This document shows, piece by piece, positions 17,055-26,700 of a stretch of 49,266 bases of DNA (position 1 is its first letter; each line of letters starts with the position of its first letter). Where the stretch lies: positions 1 through 49,266 of the forward strand of contig MPNH01000045.1 in assembly GCA_002238925.1 (NCBI GenBank), given 5' to 3'. The stretch is from Spirochaetaceae bacterium bin103. GTDB lineage: Bacteria > Spirochaetota > Spirochaetia > SZUA-6 > Bin103. The position numbers and the translations under genes are program-made. The notes beneath the pieces are model-generated. The model was not told where the DNA came from. It was given only the letters and a program-made list of their open reading frames with translations, and ran no database searches.

Positions 17055-18573
17055 TCAGCGCCGCACGGCGTCGCAGAACACCATCTCCCAGCCGTGGAAC
17101 ACCACGACCAGGCCGATGAAACGTACGCCCGGGAACTGCCGCGCCAATCGCTCGTCGGCCAGGTACCGCTCGAGTTGCGCGGTCGCCATCTCGACCGCCG
17201 CCGCGGTGGCGGCCTCGATCGCCGACTCGGTGCGCTTCAGGTACTTGAGTTCGATCAGATAGGCGTGGCGCAGGTGCGGATACTGGGCCAACTGCGGCTC
17301 CAGCGCGATGTCCGCGAAACCCTTGCCCAGCTCCGCTTCCGAGCGGAACACGTAGTAGTCGGTCACGCTCAGGTAGGCGGCCAGGAAGCCCTGCACCACC
17401 TTCTCGCCGCTGATGTAGTCGCGGATCCCGGTCTGCCAGGTGATCGCTTCGCCCAGGAAGTCGAACACCGGTCGCCACTCGCCCCGGTTGGCCATCGCCA
17501 TCAGCAACTGCTCGACCCGGAACAGGTTGACCGAGAACACGCCGACGTCGCGGATGCTCAGCAGCCCGAAGTAGTGCAGCAGGGAGAGGAAGTTCTCCGG
17601 ATCGGTGAGGCGCTCCAGCGGGAAGCTGGGCTGGATACGGGTTTCCACCTGCTGCTCGCCGACAATGTCGCGCAGCAGGTCACAGATCGGTGGCGGCTTC
17701 CTCGGCGAAGCGGTAGCCGTTGTACCACCCGCTCATGATGCCCATGGCGGTCTCCACGTCCTGGTTGAACACGCCCAGGTCGCGGTACGTGTCGACCAGG
17801 CGCCGCACCTCCGGCTCGGTGAAGCCGACCATCTCGTTGAAGTCCGAGTGCAAGCTGATGTTCTTGCCGATGTTGAAGCCGCTGGTGACGTCGTCCATGT
17901 TGACCGGCGACACGCCGGTAATGAACAGCCGCTCCAGACCGCCGCCGCTACGGTCGGCGCCGGACTTCAGGGTGGCGAAGAAGTTGCGGTAGAAGCCGCC
18001 GCCGTGAGTGAAGGAGTGGTACGCCTCGGCGCCGTGGTACGCGAGCACGGTGTTGGCGAAGTTGTCGTACTCGTCGATCAGCACGTACAGTGGGATGTCA
18101 TGGTCACCCGCGTACCAGAACAACTCGGAAAGCTTGCTGGCGATCGAGGGCGGCGCGAGGATGTCCCGCACCGCCGCTTCAGGAAACAGGTCGGGATGGC
18201 GCCGCAGCGTCCCCCTGAGCGCTATGAGACAGTAGGTCTCGAACTCTCGCTCCAGGGTCTCGAGCTTGTCGTTGACCGCCGAGAAGTTGAAGCGCAGGGT
18301 GACGTAGCGGCTCTGTTCCCCGGTCGGGTGCTGGCCGATGTCGGTGCCGGCGAAGGTGGCGTTGAAGCCGTCGGCCCAGAAACGGTCGTAGTAGTTCTCC
18401 AGCAGGGAGATCCACAGCGACTTGCCGAACCGGCGCGGGCGGATCAGGAAGGCGTATCGCTCCTGCTCCAGGCGGCGCAGGAAGCGGGTCTTGTCGACGT
18501 ACAGCCACCGGTTCAGGCGGATGCGCCTGAAGTCGGCCTCGCCGTAGGGAATGCGCGGGTGGGCGGGTGGCAT
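17055..18573 (-). pseudogene. AAA-ATPase-like / PD-(D/E)XK nuclease protein, broken by deletion
   Basis: This belongs to the large family with an AAA-ATPase-like N-terminus and a PD-(D/E)XK C-terminus, common as multicopy accessory genes. The N-terminal part (ATG at 18573, MPPAHPRIPYGEADFRRIR) has IRPRRFGKSLWISLLENYY (degenerate P-loop), YVLIDEYDNFANT (Walker B) and LERLFITGVSPVNMDDVTSG. It stops at TGA 17680 after NGYRFAEEAATDL. The C-terminal part resumes at once in another frame as LLRDIVGEQQVETRIQPSFP and contains GFADIALEP and AYLIELKYLKR, the nuclease D and ExK residues. About 50 residues normally lie between these parts, so a deletion with a net frame change has removed the junction. 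The 17055-17648 segment alone is unlikely to be a gene, since it would start with an internal GTG. Confidence 0.8.
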
Positions 18574-18797
18574 GGTCACTGCGATAGCTGGACGCTGACT
18601 CTATCTTTTCCAAGGCGCCAGAGGCAATGGATTGCCGCACACCGGGTACGCTTCCAATACAGATTAATTTTATCCGGCTCAAGTGATTGCAGTCGTCGAA
18701 GGGGCGCCGCACGGGCGCCGGCCCACCGTATTTCGGTTCACCCTTTGAAGCGCCAGCCCGAACCCGGCCGTTGGCATGGGCGGAGAGGCAAACGAGG

Positions 18798-19787
18798 GTG
18801 CAATACGATCAGAATTACAAGAGGCTGTTCGCGTTCCGGCGCATGGTGGAGGATCTGCTGCGCGCCTGCGTGCCGGACGACCTGCTCGCCGCGGCGGATC
18901 TTCGGGGCTTGCGCAAGCTCTCCGGGGAGTACGTCAGCGACGAGCTGCTGAGGCGCCACGGCGATGCCGTGTGGCGGTTGCCGCTGGCCGGGAGCGGAGT
19001 GTTTGTCCTGGTGCTGCTGGAGTTCCAGTCGGACAACGACCGCTGGATGGCGCTGCGGGTGGTAATCTACACCGGCCTGCTGTACCAGGAGTTGATCCGC
19101 AATCGGGCGCCGGAGGTGGCGGCCGGGCGGCTGCCGACGGTGCTGCCGGTGGTGCTGTACAATGGTACCGAGCCGTGGACGGCGGTGCGCGATGTCGGCG
19201 AGCTCATCGAGCCGCCCGGTGGGTGGCTGGCGCCGTTTCAGCCGGCGCAGCGCTACTACCTTCTGGACGTGCAGCGGGCAGTGGCGCACGATCTGCCGCG
19301 CGGCAACCTGCTGCGGGCGGGGGCGGGCCTGGAACAGAGCCGGTCGTCGGCGGACCTGCTGCGGGCGGTGGAGACGCTGCAGCACTGGTTGCGCGGTCGG
19401 AGCGCGGCGGAACTGCAGCGCGCATTCGCCGACTGGGTGCGCCAGATGGCGGAGCGGCTGGCACCGGCAGGCACGGAGCTGCCGCCGGTGCGGACTTTGG
19501 AGGATGCCAGGATGACGTTGGTGGAACGGGTAGGCGAGTGGCCCAAGCAGTGGCTGCGGGAAGGCCTTGAGCAAGGTCTCGAACAGGGGATCGAGCAAGG
19601 TGTCGAGCAGCAGCGGTCACTTCTGTGCCGGATGGCGGCTCGCCGCTTCGACGCCGGCACGGCTACGCGGCTGGCCGAACTGTTGGCGCCGGTCGCGGCC
19701 CCGGAACGGCTGGCCGAGGTGGGAGATCTCCTGGTGAGCAGCGCAACCGGCGCCGAATTCCTCGCCCGCATGCAGACGGACTCGTAG
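18798..19787 (+). CDS. Rpn/YhgA-like PD-(D/E)XK nuclease (transposase-like)
   Basis: A 329-residue protein of the Rpn (recombination-promoting nuclease; YhgA-like putative transposase) family. The start is a GTG at 18798 giving the usual MQYDQNYKRLFAFRRMVEDLL; GGAGAGG lies about ten bases before it. The nuclease core is visible as HGDAVWRLPL then FVLVLLEFQSDND (D and ExQ). RLPTVLPVVLYNGTEPW is also typical. The C-terminus has four EQG steps (GLEQGLEQGIEQGVEQQ) encoded by 12-bp near-repeats, probably a coiled coil. Rpn proteins cut DNA and stimulate RecA-independent recombination. It is divergent from another nuclease-domain gene that is broken. Confidence 0.85.
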   Translation: MQYDQNYKRLFAFRRMVEDLLRACVPDDLLAAADLRGLRKLSGEYVSDELLRRHGDAVWRLPLAGSGVFVLVLLEFQSDNDRWMALRVVIYTGLLYQELIRNRAPEVAAGRLPTVLPVVLYNGTEPWTAVRDVGELIEPPGGWLAPFQPAQRYYLLDVQRAVAHDLPRGNLLRAGAGLEQSRSSADLLRAVETLQHWLRGRSAAELQRAFADWVRQMAERLAPAGTELPPVRTLEDARMTLVERVGEWPKQWLREGLEQGLEQGIEQGVEQQRSLLCRMAARRFDAGTATRLAELLAPVAAPERLAEVGDLLVSSATGAEFLARMQTDS

Positions 19788-19790
19788 CAC

Positions 19791-21623
19791 CTACTCGGCG
19801 AGGGGGTGCGGCAGGCCGAAGGCGCCGTAGAGGGAGTCTTCCACGGCACGCGACCACTGGTCGCCGGTGGCGGCGAGCACGTCGGCGGCGGCGATGAGGG
19901 CGGCGGCGGCGCCGGTGCGGCCTGCCTGGCGCTCCGTTGCGGCGGCGGCGCGGAACGGTTCGGCGCCTACCTCGACATAAGGGAGATCCTCCAGCTGGGT
20001 GAGCACGAAGTGGGAGCCGAACGGCGTGCGGCGGCCGACGTCGCGGATCAGCTCGGGGGCGGCGGCGAGGCCGGCGATGCGGCGCACCATCCAGTCGAAG
20101 CCGATCGGGTCGCGTGCGTGCTCGGCGAGATCGGCCGAGGCGGGCTCGGAGGTGTTGGTGAGGTAGTACGGCACGGTGGGACCGCAGACCTGGTGGCGTG
20201 ACAGGTAGTGTACGTGACGTGAGCGGATGCCGATCTGCGTACCGCCGTCGAGGAAATTGACGGCGGCGTCGCGGGCCAACTGCGGTTCGTATTCGCGGTA
20301 CGTACGGGCGGCGGCCTCCCCGCGGTCGGCAATAAACAGGTCGGTGTAGGGCGGCGCCGCCCCGAACGCCAGTTCCGGGAAGCGGTCCGCGAGGTCTGGC
20401 CCGGCGCCGGCCGCCTCGGTGCCGCTGCCGGCTACGGCGGTACCGGGGGGCAACGCGCGCAGCAGCGAGTCCAGGCGTACGTCGTTGGAGCCGAACCCGG
20501 TCAGCGCGACGCGAGCCGGCGAGGCCAGCCCGCGTACCCGCCGCTCGGCGCCCAGGGCCTCCGGATGAATCATCTCGTTGAGCGCGGCGCGGACGTCGCC
20601 GGCGGATGCGGCCGCGACGGCGGGGATGGTCATCGGCAGCACGATGTCCGGGTCGCTGGCGCCGGCGAAGTTGTTCACATTGCCGCCGTCCCGCACCAGT
20701 GTCGCGGCCAGGTCATAGCTCTCCTGGCTGGCGAAAAAAGTAATGACCACGTCGAACCGGCCGCCGGAACGGAGCCTGCTCAGGGCCTCCGGGTCGCCGC
20801 GGTCGACCAGGTCCACGGTCACGCCGTGGCCGCGCAGCGCCGCCACCATCGGCGTGCCGCCAAGTTGCCGGAGGCGCCGCGCGCTGCCGGTAACCGCGAT
20901 GCGGCTCGGCCTGCCCGGGCCGCGCGCCAGGATGGCCAGCGTGATCATGGCCATTCGCCCGGTGCCGCTCAGCATGGCCACGGACGCGTCCGGCGGCACA
21001 CCGGCCACCAATTCGCCGCCGGCGCCGCGGGTGAACATCTGGCGCAGCGCGCCGCGGCAGCAGGCGAACGGCTCGGCGTGCGCCAGGGTGGCCAGGCTGG
21101 TGGCGGGGTCGGCGCCGACGGCGGGCGGGATCGGGATGAACAGCTCGCCCATGCCCTGCTCGGCCACCACCTCGGCGACCCGCTCCGGCAGGCCGCTGTA
21201 GCGGCGCATACCGGCGGCGTAGCGAAACGAATAGCCGAGCGCCGCCAGTACGCCGTTGTCGGGGGCGGGGGCGAACGACTCGGGGTCGACCGGCGTGCTC
21301 GACAGGCCGGGGGTGATCAGCACCACCTGGCCGGGACGCACCGCGGTGCCGGGCCGCGCCGCGACCACCCGGTGCACGGTCTCGTGGCCGAGCGCCACCG
21401 CGGTGGCGTCGCCGGGGATGCGCGCGTGGCTGGTGAACTGCTGCACCGCCTTCTGGTCGGACGAACACACCGAGTTGCCGAGCGACTCGGTGATCACGTA
21501 GCCGCCGGCGAACCAGCGCTCCGGCAGGCGGTCACGGCGCAGCTCCACCTGCCCCGGCGCAGTGATGAACACGCCGTGGTGCGGCTGCCGGGCCGCCTCC
21601 ACGGCCGTCGTCGTGCCGGTCAT
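19791..21623 (-). CDS. medium-chain (SorE-like) dehydrogenase with long C-terminal extension
   Basis: A 610-residue protein. Residues about 15-405 are a zinc-type medium-chain dehydrogenase: NSVCSSDQKAVQQF (zinc cysteine), VALGHETVHRVV (histidine and glutamate), and a Rossmann segment with MLSGTGRMAMITLAIL and IAVTGSARRLRQLG. L-sorbose-1-phosphate reductase (SorE) has this layout and usually pairs with a SorD-type SDR, as here; the ATG at 21623 overlaps the SDR stop as ATGA. The remaining ~200 residues (from about GPDLADRFPEL) are not part of the usual family and I do not recognise them. It ends 4 bp from the convergent Rpn-like gene. A sugar-phosphate reductase role is inferred, not shown. 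Confidence 0.7.
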   Translation of the reverse strand: MTGTTTAVEAARQPHHGVFITAPGQVELRRDRLPERWFAGGYVITESLGNSVCSSDQKAVQQFTSHARIPGDATAVALGHETVHRVVAARPGTAVRPGQVVLITPGLSSTPVDPESFAPAPDNGVLAALGYSFRYAAGMRRYSGLPERVAEVVAEQGMGELFIPIPPAVGADPATSLATLAHAEPFACCRGALRQMFTRGAGGELVAGVPPDASVAMLSGTGRMAMITLAILARGPGRPSRIAVTGSARRLRQLGGTPMVAALRGHGVTVDLVDRGDPEALSRLRSGGRFDVVITFFASQESYDLAATLVRDGGNVNNFAGASDPDIVLPMTIPAVAAASAGDVRAALNEMIHPEALGAERRVRGLASPARVALTGFGSNDVRLDSLLRALPPGTAVAGSGTEAAGAGPDLADRFPELAFGAAPPYTDLFIADRGEAAARTYREYEPQLARDAAVNFLDGGTQIGIRSRHVHYLSRHQVCGPTVPYYLTNTSEPASADLAEHARDPIGFDWMVRRIAGLAAAPELIRDVGRRTPFGSHFVLTQLEDLPYVEVGAEPFRAAAATERQAGRTGAAAALIAAADVLAATGDQWSRAVEDSLYGAFGLPHPLAE

Positions 21624-22408
21624 GCGCGCGACTTCCCGCCGCTGACGTTGACCACGGTGCCGGTAACGTAGGAGGCGCGCGGCGAGGCCAGAAACACCAC
21701 CACGTTGGCGACCTCGGCCAGCGTACCGGGGCGCCCAAGCGGGATCGCCGAAGCGTAGCCGCGGTCGATCGCATCGGCAGTCGTGCCGCGCGCCTTTGCC
21801 AGGGCTGCCATGTATGTGGCGCCGGTCATGCCGGTGGGCTCCAGCGGACCCGGCGCCACGCCCACCACGCGCACCCCGCGCGGTCCCAGTTCCTTGGCCC
21901 AGGAGCGGGTCAGCGAGTACACCGCCGCCTTGCTCGCCGCGTACACGCTCTGCCCCGTCGAGCCCTCCAGGCCCGACTCTGACGCCATGTTGACTATCAC
22001 GCCGCCGCCGGCCGCCGCCATGCCGGCCGCCGCCGCCTGCGCGCACAGGATCATGCCGGTCTGGTTCACCGCCAGGGTGCGCGCAATGTCGCGCGGGGCG
22101 ACATCGCCCAGGGAAGCCGGCAGGTTGATGCCGGCATTATTGACCAGGATATCTATTGGAATCGGCACCCCGTCGAATAGCGTGCGCACGCTGTTCGGAT
22201 CGGTAACATCGAGCACGGCGAAGCGGTGGCCGGCGCCGGCGCTGCCGGCCAGCTCCGCCGCCACGCGCGCGCCGGCTTCGGCATCGCGGTCCGCCACCAC
22301 CACGCCCGCCCCGGCCTCGGCCAGCGCCAGCGCCACGGCGCGCCCGATGCCCGACGCCGCGCCGGTCACCACGGCGTTCTTTCCCTCAAGTTGCAGCCAA
22401 CTGTCCAT
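21620..22408 (-). CDS. SorD-like short-chain dehydrogenase
   Basis: A 262-residue SDR. TGAASGIGRAVALAL is the NAD-binding glycine motif, DILVNNAGINLPA the NAG motif, and MASESGLEGSTGQSVYAASK carries the catalytic serine, tyrosine and lysine. The C-terminus, SYVTGTVVNVSGGKSRA, and the segment RSWAKELGPRGVRVVGVAPG strongly recall enteric sorbitol-6-phosphate 2-dehydrogenase (SorD), which oxidises glucitol-6-phosphate to fructose-6-phosphate. The ATG at 22408 (MDSWLQLEGKNAVV) is the matching start. It is coupled by ATGA to the SorE-like gene. No phosphotransferase genes are seen, so the physiological substrate may differ from sorbose. Confidence 0.85.
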   Translation of the reverse strand: MDSWLQLEGKNAVVTGAASGIGRAVALALAEAGAGVVVADRDAEAGARVAAELAGSAGAGHRFAVLDVTDPNSVRTLFDGVPIPIDILVNNAGINLPASLGDVAPRDIARTLAVNQTGMILCAQAAAAGMAAAGGGVIVNMASESGLEGSTGQSVYAASKAAVYSLTRSWAKELGPRGVRVVGVAPGPLEPTGMTGATYMAALAKARGTTADAIDRGYASAIPLGRPGTLAEVANVVVFLASPRASYVTGTVVNVSGGKSRA

Positions 22409-22494
22409 AAGCGATACGCGGCCCCAATATAACGACATCCACTCGCCGGTGGGCGGGTGACCGGTTGCGGCGCCGGGCGGACGGCCGGCCCGCC

Positions 22495-23424
22495 TCAGGA
22501 GCGGTCGCTGGCGTTGACGAAGATTCCCGCGGCCACCAGGACCGCTCCGAGCAACAGGCTGGGGCCGAGCGGGTCGCCGATAATCCACCAACTCAGCAGG
22601 ACGCCGGACAGCGGCGTCGCGAAGAACATGACGGTGAGCCGGCTGGCGCGGTAGCGGGCCAGAACGGCGGTCCAGGTGAGAAAGCAGAACCCTGCGATCA
22701 CCACGCCCACGTAGCCGATGGCGAGCAGACCGCCAACGTCGAACCTGGCCCGCGCCGGTTCGCCGGCCAGCAGGCTCAGCGCCGCCGCCGCCGGCAGGCT
22801 CAGCAGCAGCATCCAGAACAGCAGCTTCTCGGCGCTGACCGCGTGCAGCATGCGCTTCGACACCGCGGTGCGCAGCCCGAGCAGAGCCGCGCTGCCCAGC
22901 ACCAGGGCACTGCCGGCCGCCGCGCTCGCCGCGGCCGGCGCCGTACCGGACGCCCAGCCAGCCATCAGTTCCGGTGCGAACGTGGCCAGGACCCCGGCGA
23001 ATCCCAGGCCAAGCCCGGCGACGGTGCGCGGCGTCAGCCGGTCGCCGGCGATCAGCAGGTGGGCAAACAGCGACGTGAACAACGGGTAGGTGCTCATCAT
23101 CACGGTGGAGTGGGCTGCCAGGGTGAAGTGGGTGCCGCCGTGCAGGGCAAGCACCTGGACCAGGAACAGGCCGGCCAGCGTGGCGTGCGGCAGCAACTCG
23201 CCGGGCTGCAGGCGCAACGGAATGCGGCGCACCAACGCCCAGCAGCCGATCACGGCGAGGCCCAGCGCGAGACGGACGGCAGTCAGCGAGAACGGCGGCA
23301 TGGCGCGCAGGCCCACCTTGATGAACACCGAGTTGCCGCCCCACAGCAGTGCCAGCAGGGAGACCAGCACCACGGTCGCCGGCGTTGGCGCCAGGATGTT
23401 GTGCGCGGGCGTCGCGGACTTCAC
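22495..23424 (-). CDS. EamA/DMT-family transporter
   Basis: About 309 residues with ten hydrophobic segments in two EamA halves: LALLWGGNSVFIKVGLRAM opens the first, and GLLAIGYVGVVIAGFCFLTW then FFATPLSGVLLSWWIIGDPL lie in the second. The family exports metabolites or amino acids across the inner membrane. The start is uncertain: a GTG at 23424 (VKSATPAHNIL) is preferred; a TTG at 23514 would add 30 basic, unconserved residues. It lies 86 bp upstream of the SorD-like gene on the same strand and may supply that catabolic unit. Confidence 0.8.
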   Translation of the reverse strand: MKSATPAHNILAPTPATVVLVSLLALLWGGNSVFIKVGLRAMPPFSLTAVRLALGLAVIGCWALVRRIPLRLQPGELLPHATLAGLFLVQVLALHGGTHFTLAAHSTVMMSTYPLFTSLFAHLLIAGDRLTPRTVAGLGLGFAGVLATFAPELMAGWASGTAPAAASAAAGSALVLGSAALLGLRTAVSKRMLHAVSAEKLLFWMLLLSLPAAAALSLLAGEPARARFDVGGLLAIGYVGVVIAGFCFLTWTAVLARYRASRLTVMFFATPLSGVLLSWWIIGDPLGPSLLLGAVLVAAGIFVNASDRS

Positions 23425-23751
23425 TCGCCGGTACTCGGGAGACGGCGTCGGTGCGCAGCGGAGAGGCAGCGCACGAAGCGGCGGGCGGGAGGAGCGGCAC
23501 GCAAGGTGGTGCAAGCTACTGCCGGCGCCGCATGCCGATCAACGCCGCCTGCGCGTGGGCAGCATGTCTGGTAACCTGCCGGTGATGCGGCGGCAACCGC
23601 CGAATGAATCGTTGCGGCAGCGTTCAGGTGGCGTTCACGCAGTGTTCATGGCAGCCGGCCCCAGACGTGCGGTATTGTGTAACCTGATGCGGCGCGCACT
23701 ACGGCATCGTCCAACCATCGGTCATCGAGTCGGCCTCGGGGAGCACCGGAC
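23425..23751. other. divergent intergenic region upstream of the efflux operon
   Basis: Between the EamA gene and the first RND permease. It holds the phased GTTCA repeats and a candidate -10 for the plus-strand operon (listed separately). I see no convincing small gene in it. Confidence 0.5.
23611..23678 (+). promoter_or_regulatory. phased 11-bp GTTCA repeats and -10 of the RND operon
   Basis: GTTCA occurs at 23622, 23633 and 23644, exactly 11 bp apart, with a weaker GTTGC in phase at 23611. A -10-like TATTGT lies at 23673-23678, so the repeats abut the -35 position. Tandem half-sites one helical turn apart are typical for OmpR/PhoB-type regulators, and such a regulator is encoded in the same operon. 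The repeats are seen; the regulator link is inference. Confidence 0.5.
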
Positions 23752-26700
23752 GTGAAGATCGTTGCGGTGGCGACCCGCCGTCCAGTCACGGTGGTGGTGT
23801 TTTTCGTCGCCCTGGTGATTTTCGGCGTGATCTCGTTCCGCGAGCTGCCGGTCGACCTGCTGCCCGACCTGTCGTTTCCCACCCTGACCATCCGCACCGA
23901 GTATCCCGGCGTCGCGCCCGCCGACGTCGAAACCTTCGTCACCACCCCCATCGAGGATTCGGTCGGCATTGTGTCCGGGCTGGTGGACATTTCCAGCGTC
24001 TCGCGCGCTGGCCTGTCCGACGTGATCATGGAGTTCGCCTGGGGCACCGACATGGACTTTGCCGCCATCGACGTGCGCGAGCAGCTCGCCCAACTAGGCC
24101 TGCCGGCCGCCGCCGAGGATCCGATCCTGTTGCGTTTCGACCCGGCGCTCGACCCAATCATGCGCATCAGCGTCGGCAGCGCGGTCCCTGGCGACGTGAC
24201 GGTAGCCGATCAGGCCGGGCTGCGCCTGCTCGCCGAGCAGTCGATCAAGCAACGGCTGGAAAGCATTGACGGCGTGGCCGCGGCTATCGTGGCAGGCGGC
24301 GTGGAGGAGGAGATCCAGATCAACGTCGACCAGAGCCGCGCGGCGTTGCTCGGGATCGAGCTGTCCCAGATCGCCAGCCGGCTGCAGCGCGAGAACGTGG
24401 ACGTTACCGGCGGCAGCATCGCCGATGGCGCGGCAGAGTACGTGGTGCGCGTGCTGGCGCGATTCACCGACCTCGACGAGATCGGACGCATCGTGGTGGG
24501 CGAGGTGGGCGACGTTCAGGTGCGGTTGCAGGACTTGGCCGATGTGCGCAGCGGCTACCAGGAACAATCCACCATTACGCGCACCAACCGCCAGCCGAGC
24601 GTGGAGGTATCGATCCACAAGGAGGCCGCCGCCAATACGGTCGCCGTTGCGCAGGCGGTAAAGGAGCGCTTGGGCGAGGTCGAGCAGGAGTTGGCGGGCG
24701 TGGTCGACGTGGAGTTGCGGGTGGTGTCCGACCAGTCGCGCTTCATCGAGCAGTCGATCCGCGACGTGATCCGGGCCGCCGTGCTCGGCGGCCTGCTGGC
24801 GATTGCCGTGCTGTACCTGTTCGTGCGCCGGCTGCGCAGCACCCTGGTGGTGGGGCTGGCGATTCCCATATCGGTGGTCGCCAGCTTCTTCCTCATGTTC
24901 GTGGGCGGCGTGTCGCTCAACATCATGTCGCTTGGCGGGCTGGCGCTCGGCATCGGCATGCTGGTGGACAGCTCCATCGTGGTGCTGGAGAGCATCGAGC
25001 GCCACCGGGTGGCCGGGGCCGATCGCGTCACCGCGGCGCGTACCGGAGGCGCCGAGGTCGGCAGCGCCGTGGTTGCCGCTACCCTGACTACCCTGTGCGT
25101 GTTCATTCCCGTGGTGTTCGTGAGCGGCATTGCCGGCCAGCTGTTCGTGGACCCGGCGCTCACCGTCACGTTCTCGCTGCTGGTCAGTCTGGCGGTGGCG
25201 CTGACGCTGATCCCGATGGCAAGTGCCGTCGGCGCCGCGACCGAACCCCCCGCGGCGCCCGAGTCGCGGGCGCCGTCCGACCAACCTGCGCCGCCCGGCC
25301 CGGCGCCGGAGTCGGGCGACGTGGAGGCGCCGCCGTCCGATGCGGCCGAGGATGTCGCCCGCGAACTCCTGTCGGTGCGGGTGGCCGCGGCGCCGGGGCG
25401 CGGAGTCCTGGCGGTCGTGCGTGGCGCGGGTGTCGTGCTGCGCCTGCTCATCTCGCCGTTGGTATGGCTGTTCGAGAACCTCTACGGGGGGGTGAGCGTC
25501 GTTTACCCGCGGGTGCTCGGCTGGGCGCTCCGCCGCCGCCTCCTGGTCATCGTGCTGGCCGTCGTCCTGCTGGCCGCGTCTCTGAGCCTGGTGCCGCTGC
25601 TCGGCTCCGAGCTGATCCCGGAGATCCGCCAGGGCACCATCGTCGCCGACGTGGAGTTGCCGCCCGGTACGCCGGTGGCTCGTACCGACGCCACCCTGGC
25701 CGAGATGCAGCGCTTGGCCGGCGAACTGCCGGCGGTGGCGCAGACCTACGCGGTGGCCGGCTCGTCGCGCACCGGCGATGAGGACGTGCGTGAGAACAGC
25801 GGCCAAATCCTTGTTGACCTGCATCCGGAGTACCGCCGCGGCGCCGAGGACCGCGCCCTGGCGCAGTTGCGCGATGCACTGGCCGGTGTTCCCGGCGCCA
25901 CCGTAACGTTCGGGCGCCCGCCGCTGCTCACTTTCGATGCCGCTGTCGAGGCGCGCATCAGCGGTGCTGCCCCGGCGGTGCTGGAGCGCGCCGCGCAGGC
26001 GGTCGCCGAGCGCCTTGCGGAAGTCAGGGGCTTGGCCGACGTCAGCGCCCGGCTCGCCGGCACCAGTCCGGAGGTGGTGATCGACCTGAACCGCGGCCAA
26101 CTGGCGGAATTGGACCTGGACGCCGAGGCGGTGGGCGAGATCGTGGCCGCCAAGCTGCAGGGCGAGGTACCGACCGAACTGGAACGCGGCCGGCAGGACG
26201 TGGCCCTCCGGGTGCGCACGCGACCGGAGGACCGCGCCAGCATCGAAGACCTGAAGGGATTGATCGTCACCACCGTGGGCGATGTCCCGGTGCCCCTGTC
26301 GGCGGTAGCGGCGGTCAACCTGGCCGAGGGTGCCAACGAGATCCGCCGCGTCGACCAGCGCCAGGTGGTGCTGGTGGCGGCCAACCTGGACGGGCGCGAC
26401 CTGGGCAGCGTCACCGATGAAGTGCAGGCGGTGCTCGACGAGGTGGCGGCCGAATATGGCGTGGATGCCGAGCTGGCCGGCCAATGGCAGGACATGGTCG
26501 ATTCTTTCGACAGCATGCAGCTCGCCCTCATCCTGGCACTGATCCTGACCTACCTGGTGATGGCGGCGCAGTTCGAGTCGCTGGTGCATCCCCTGATCAT
26601 CCTGGCGGCGGTGCCGTTCGGCCTGGTGGGGGTGGTGCTGACGCTGGCGTTGTTCGCCGTCCCGGTGAGCGCTATCGCTCTGATCGGGGTAATCATGATG

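Noticed and set aside
17055..17648. Stand-alone PD-(D/E)XK protein
   Set aside because: Its apparent start is an internal GTG, and conserved codons continue upstream in the same frame, so it is the 3' part of a broken gene.
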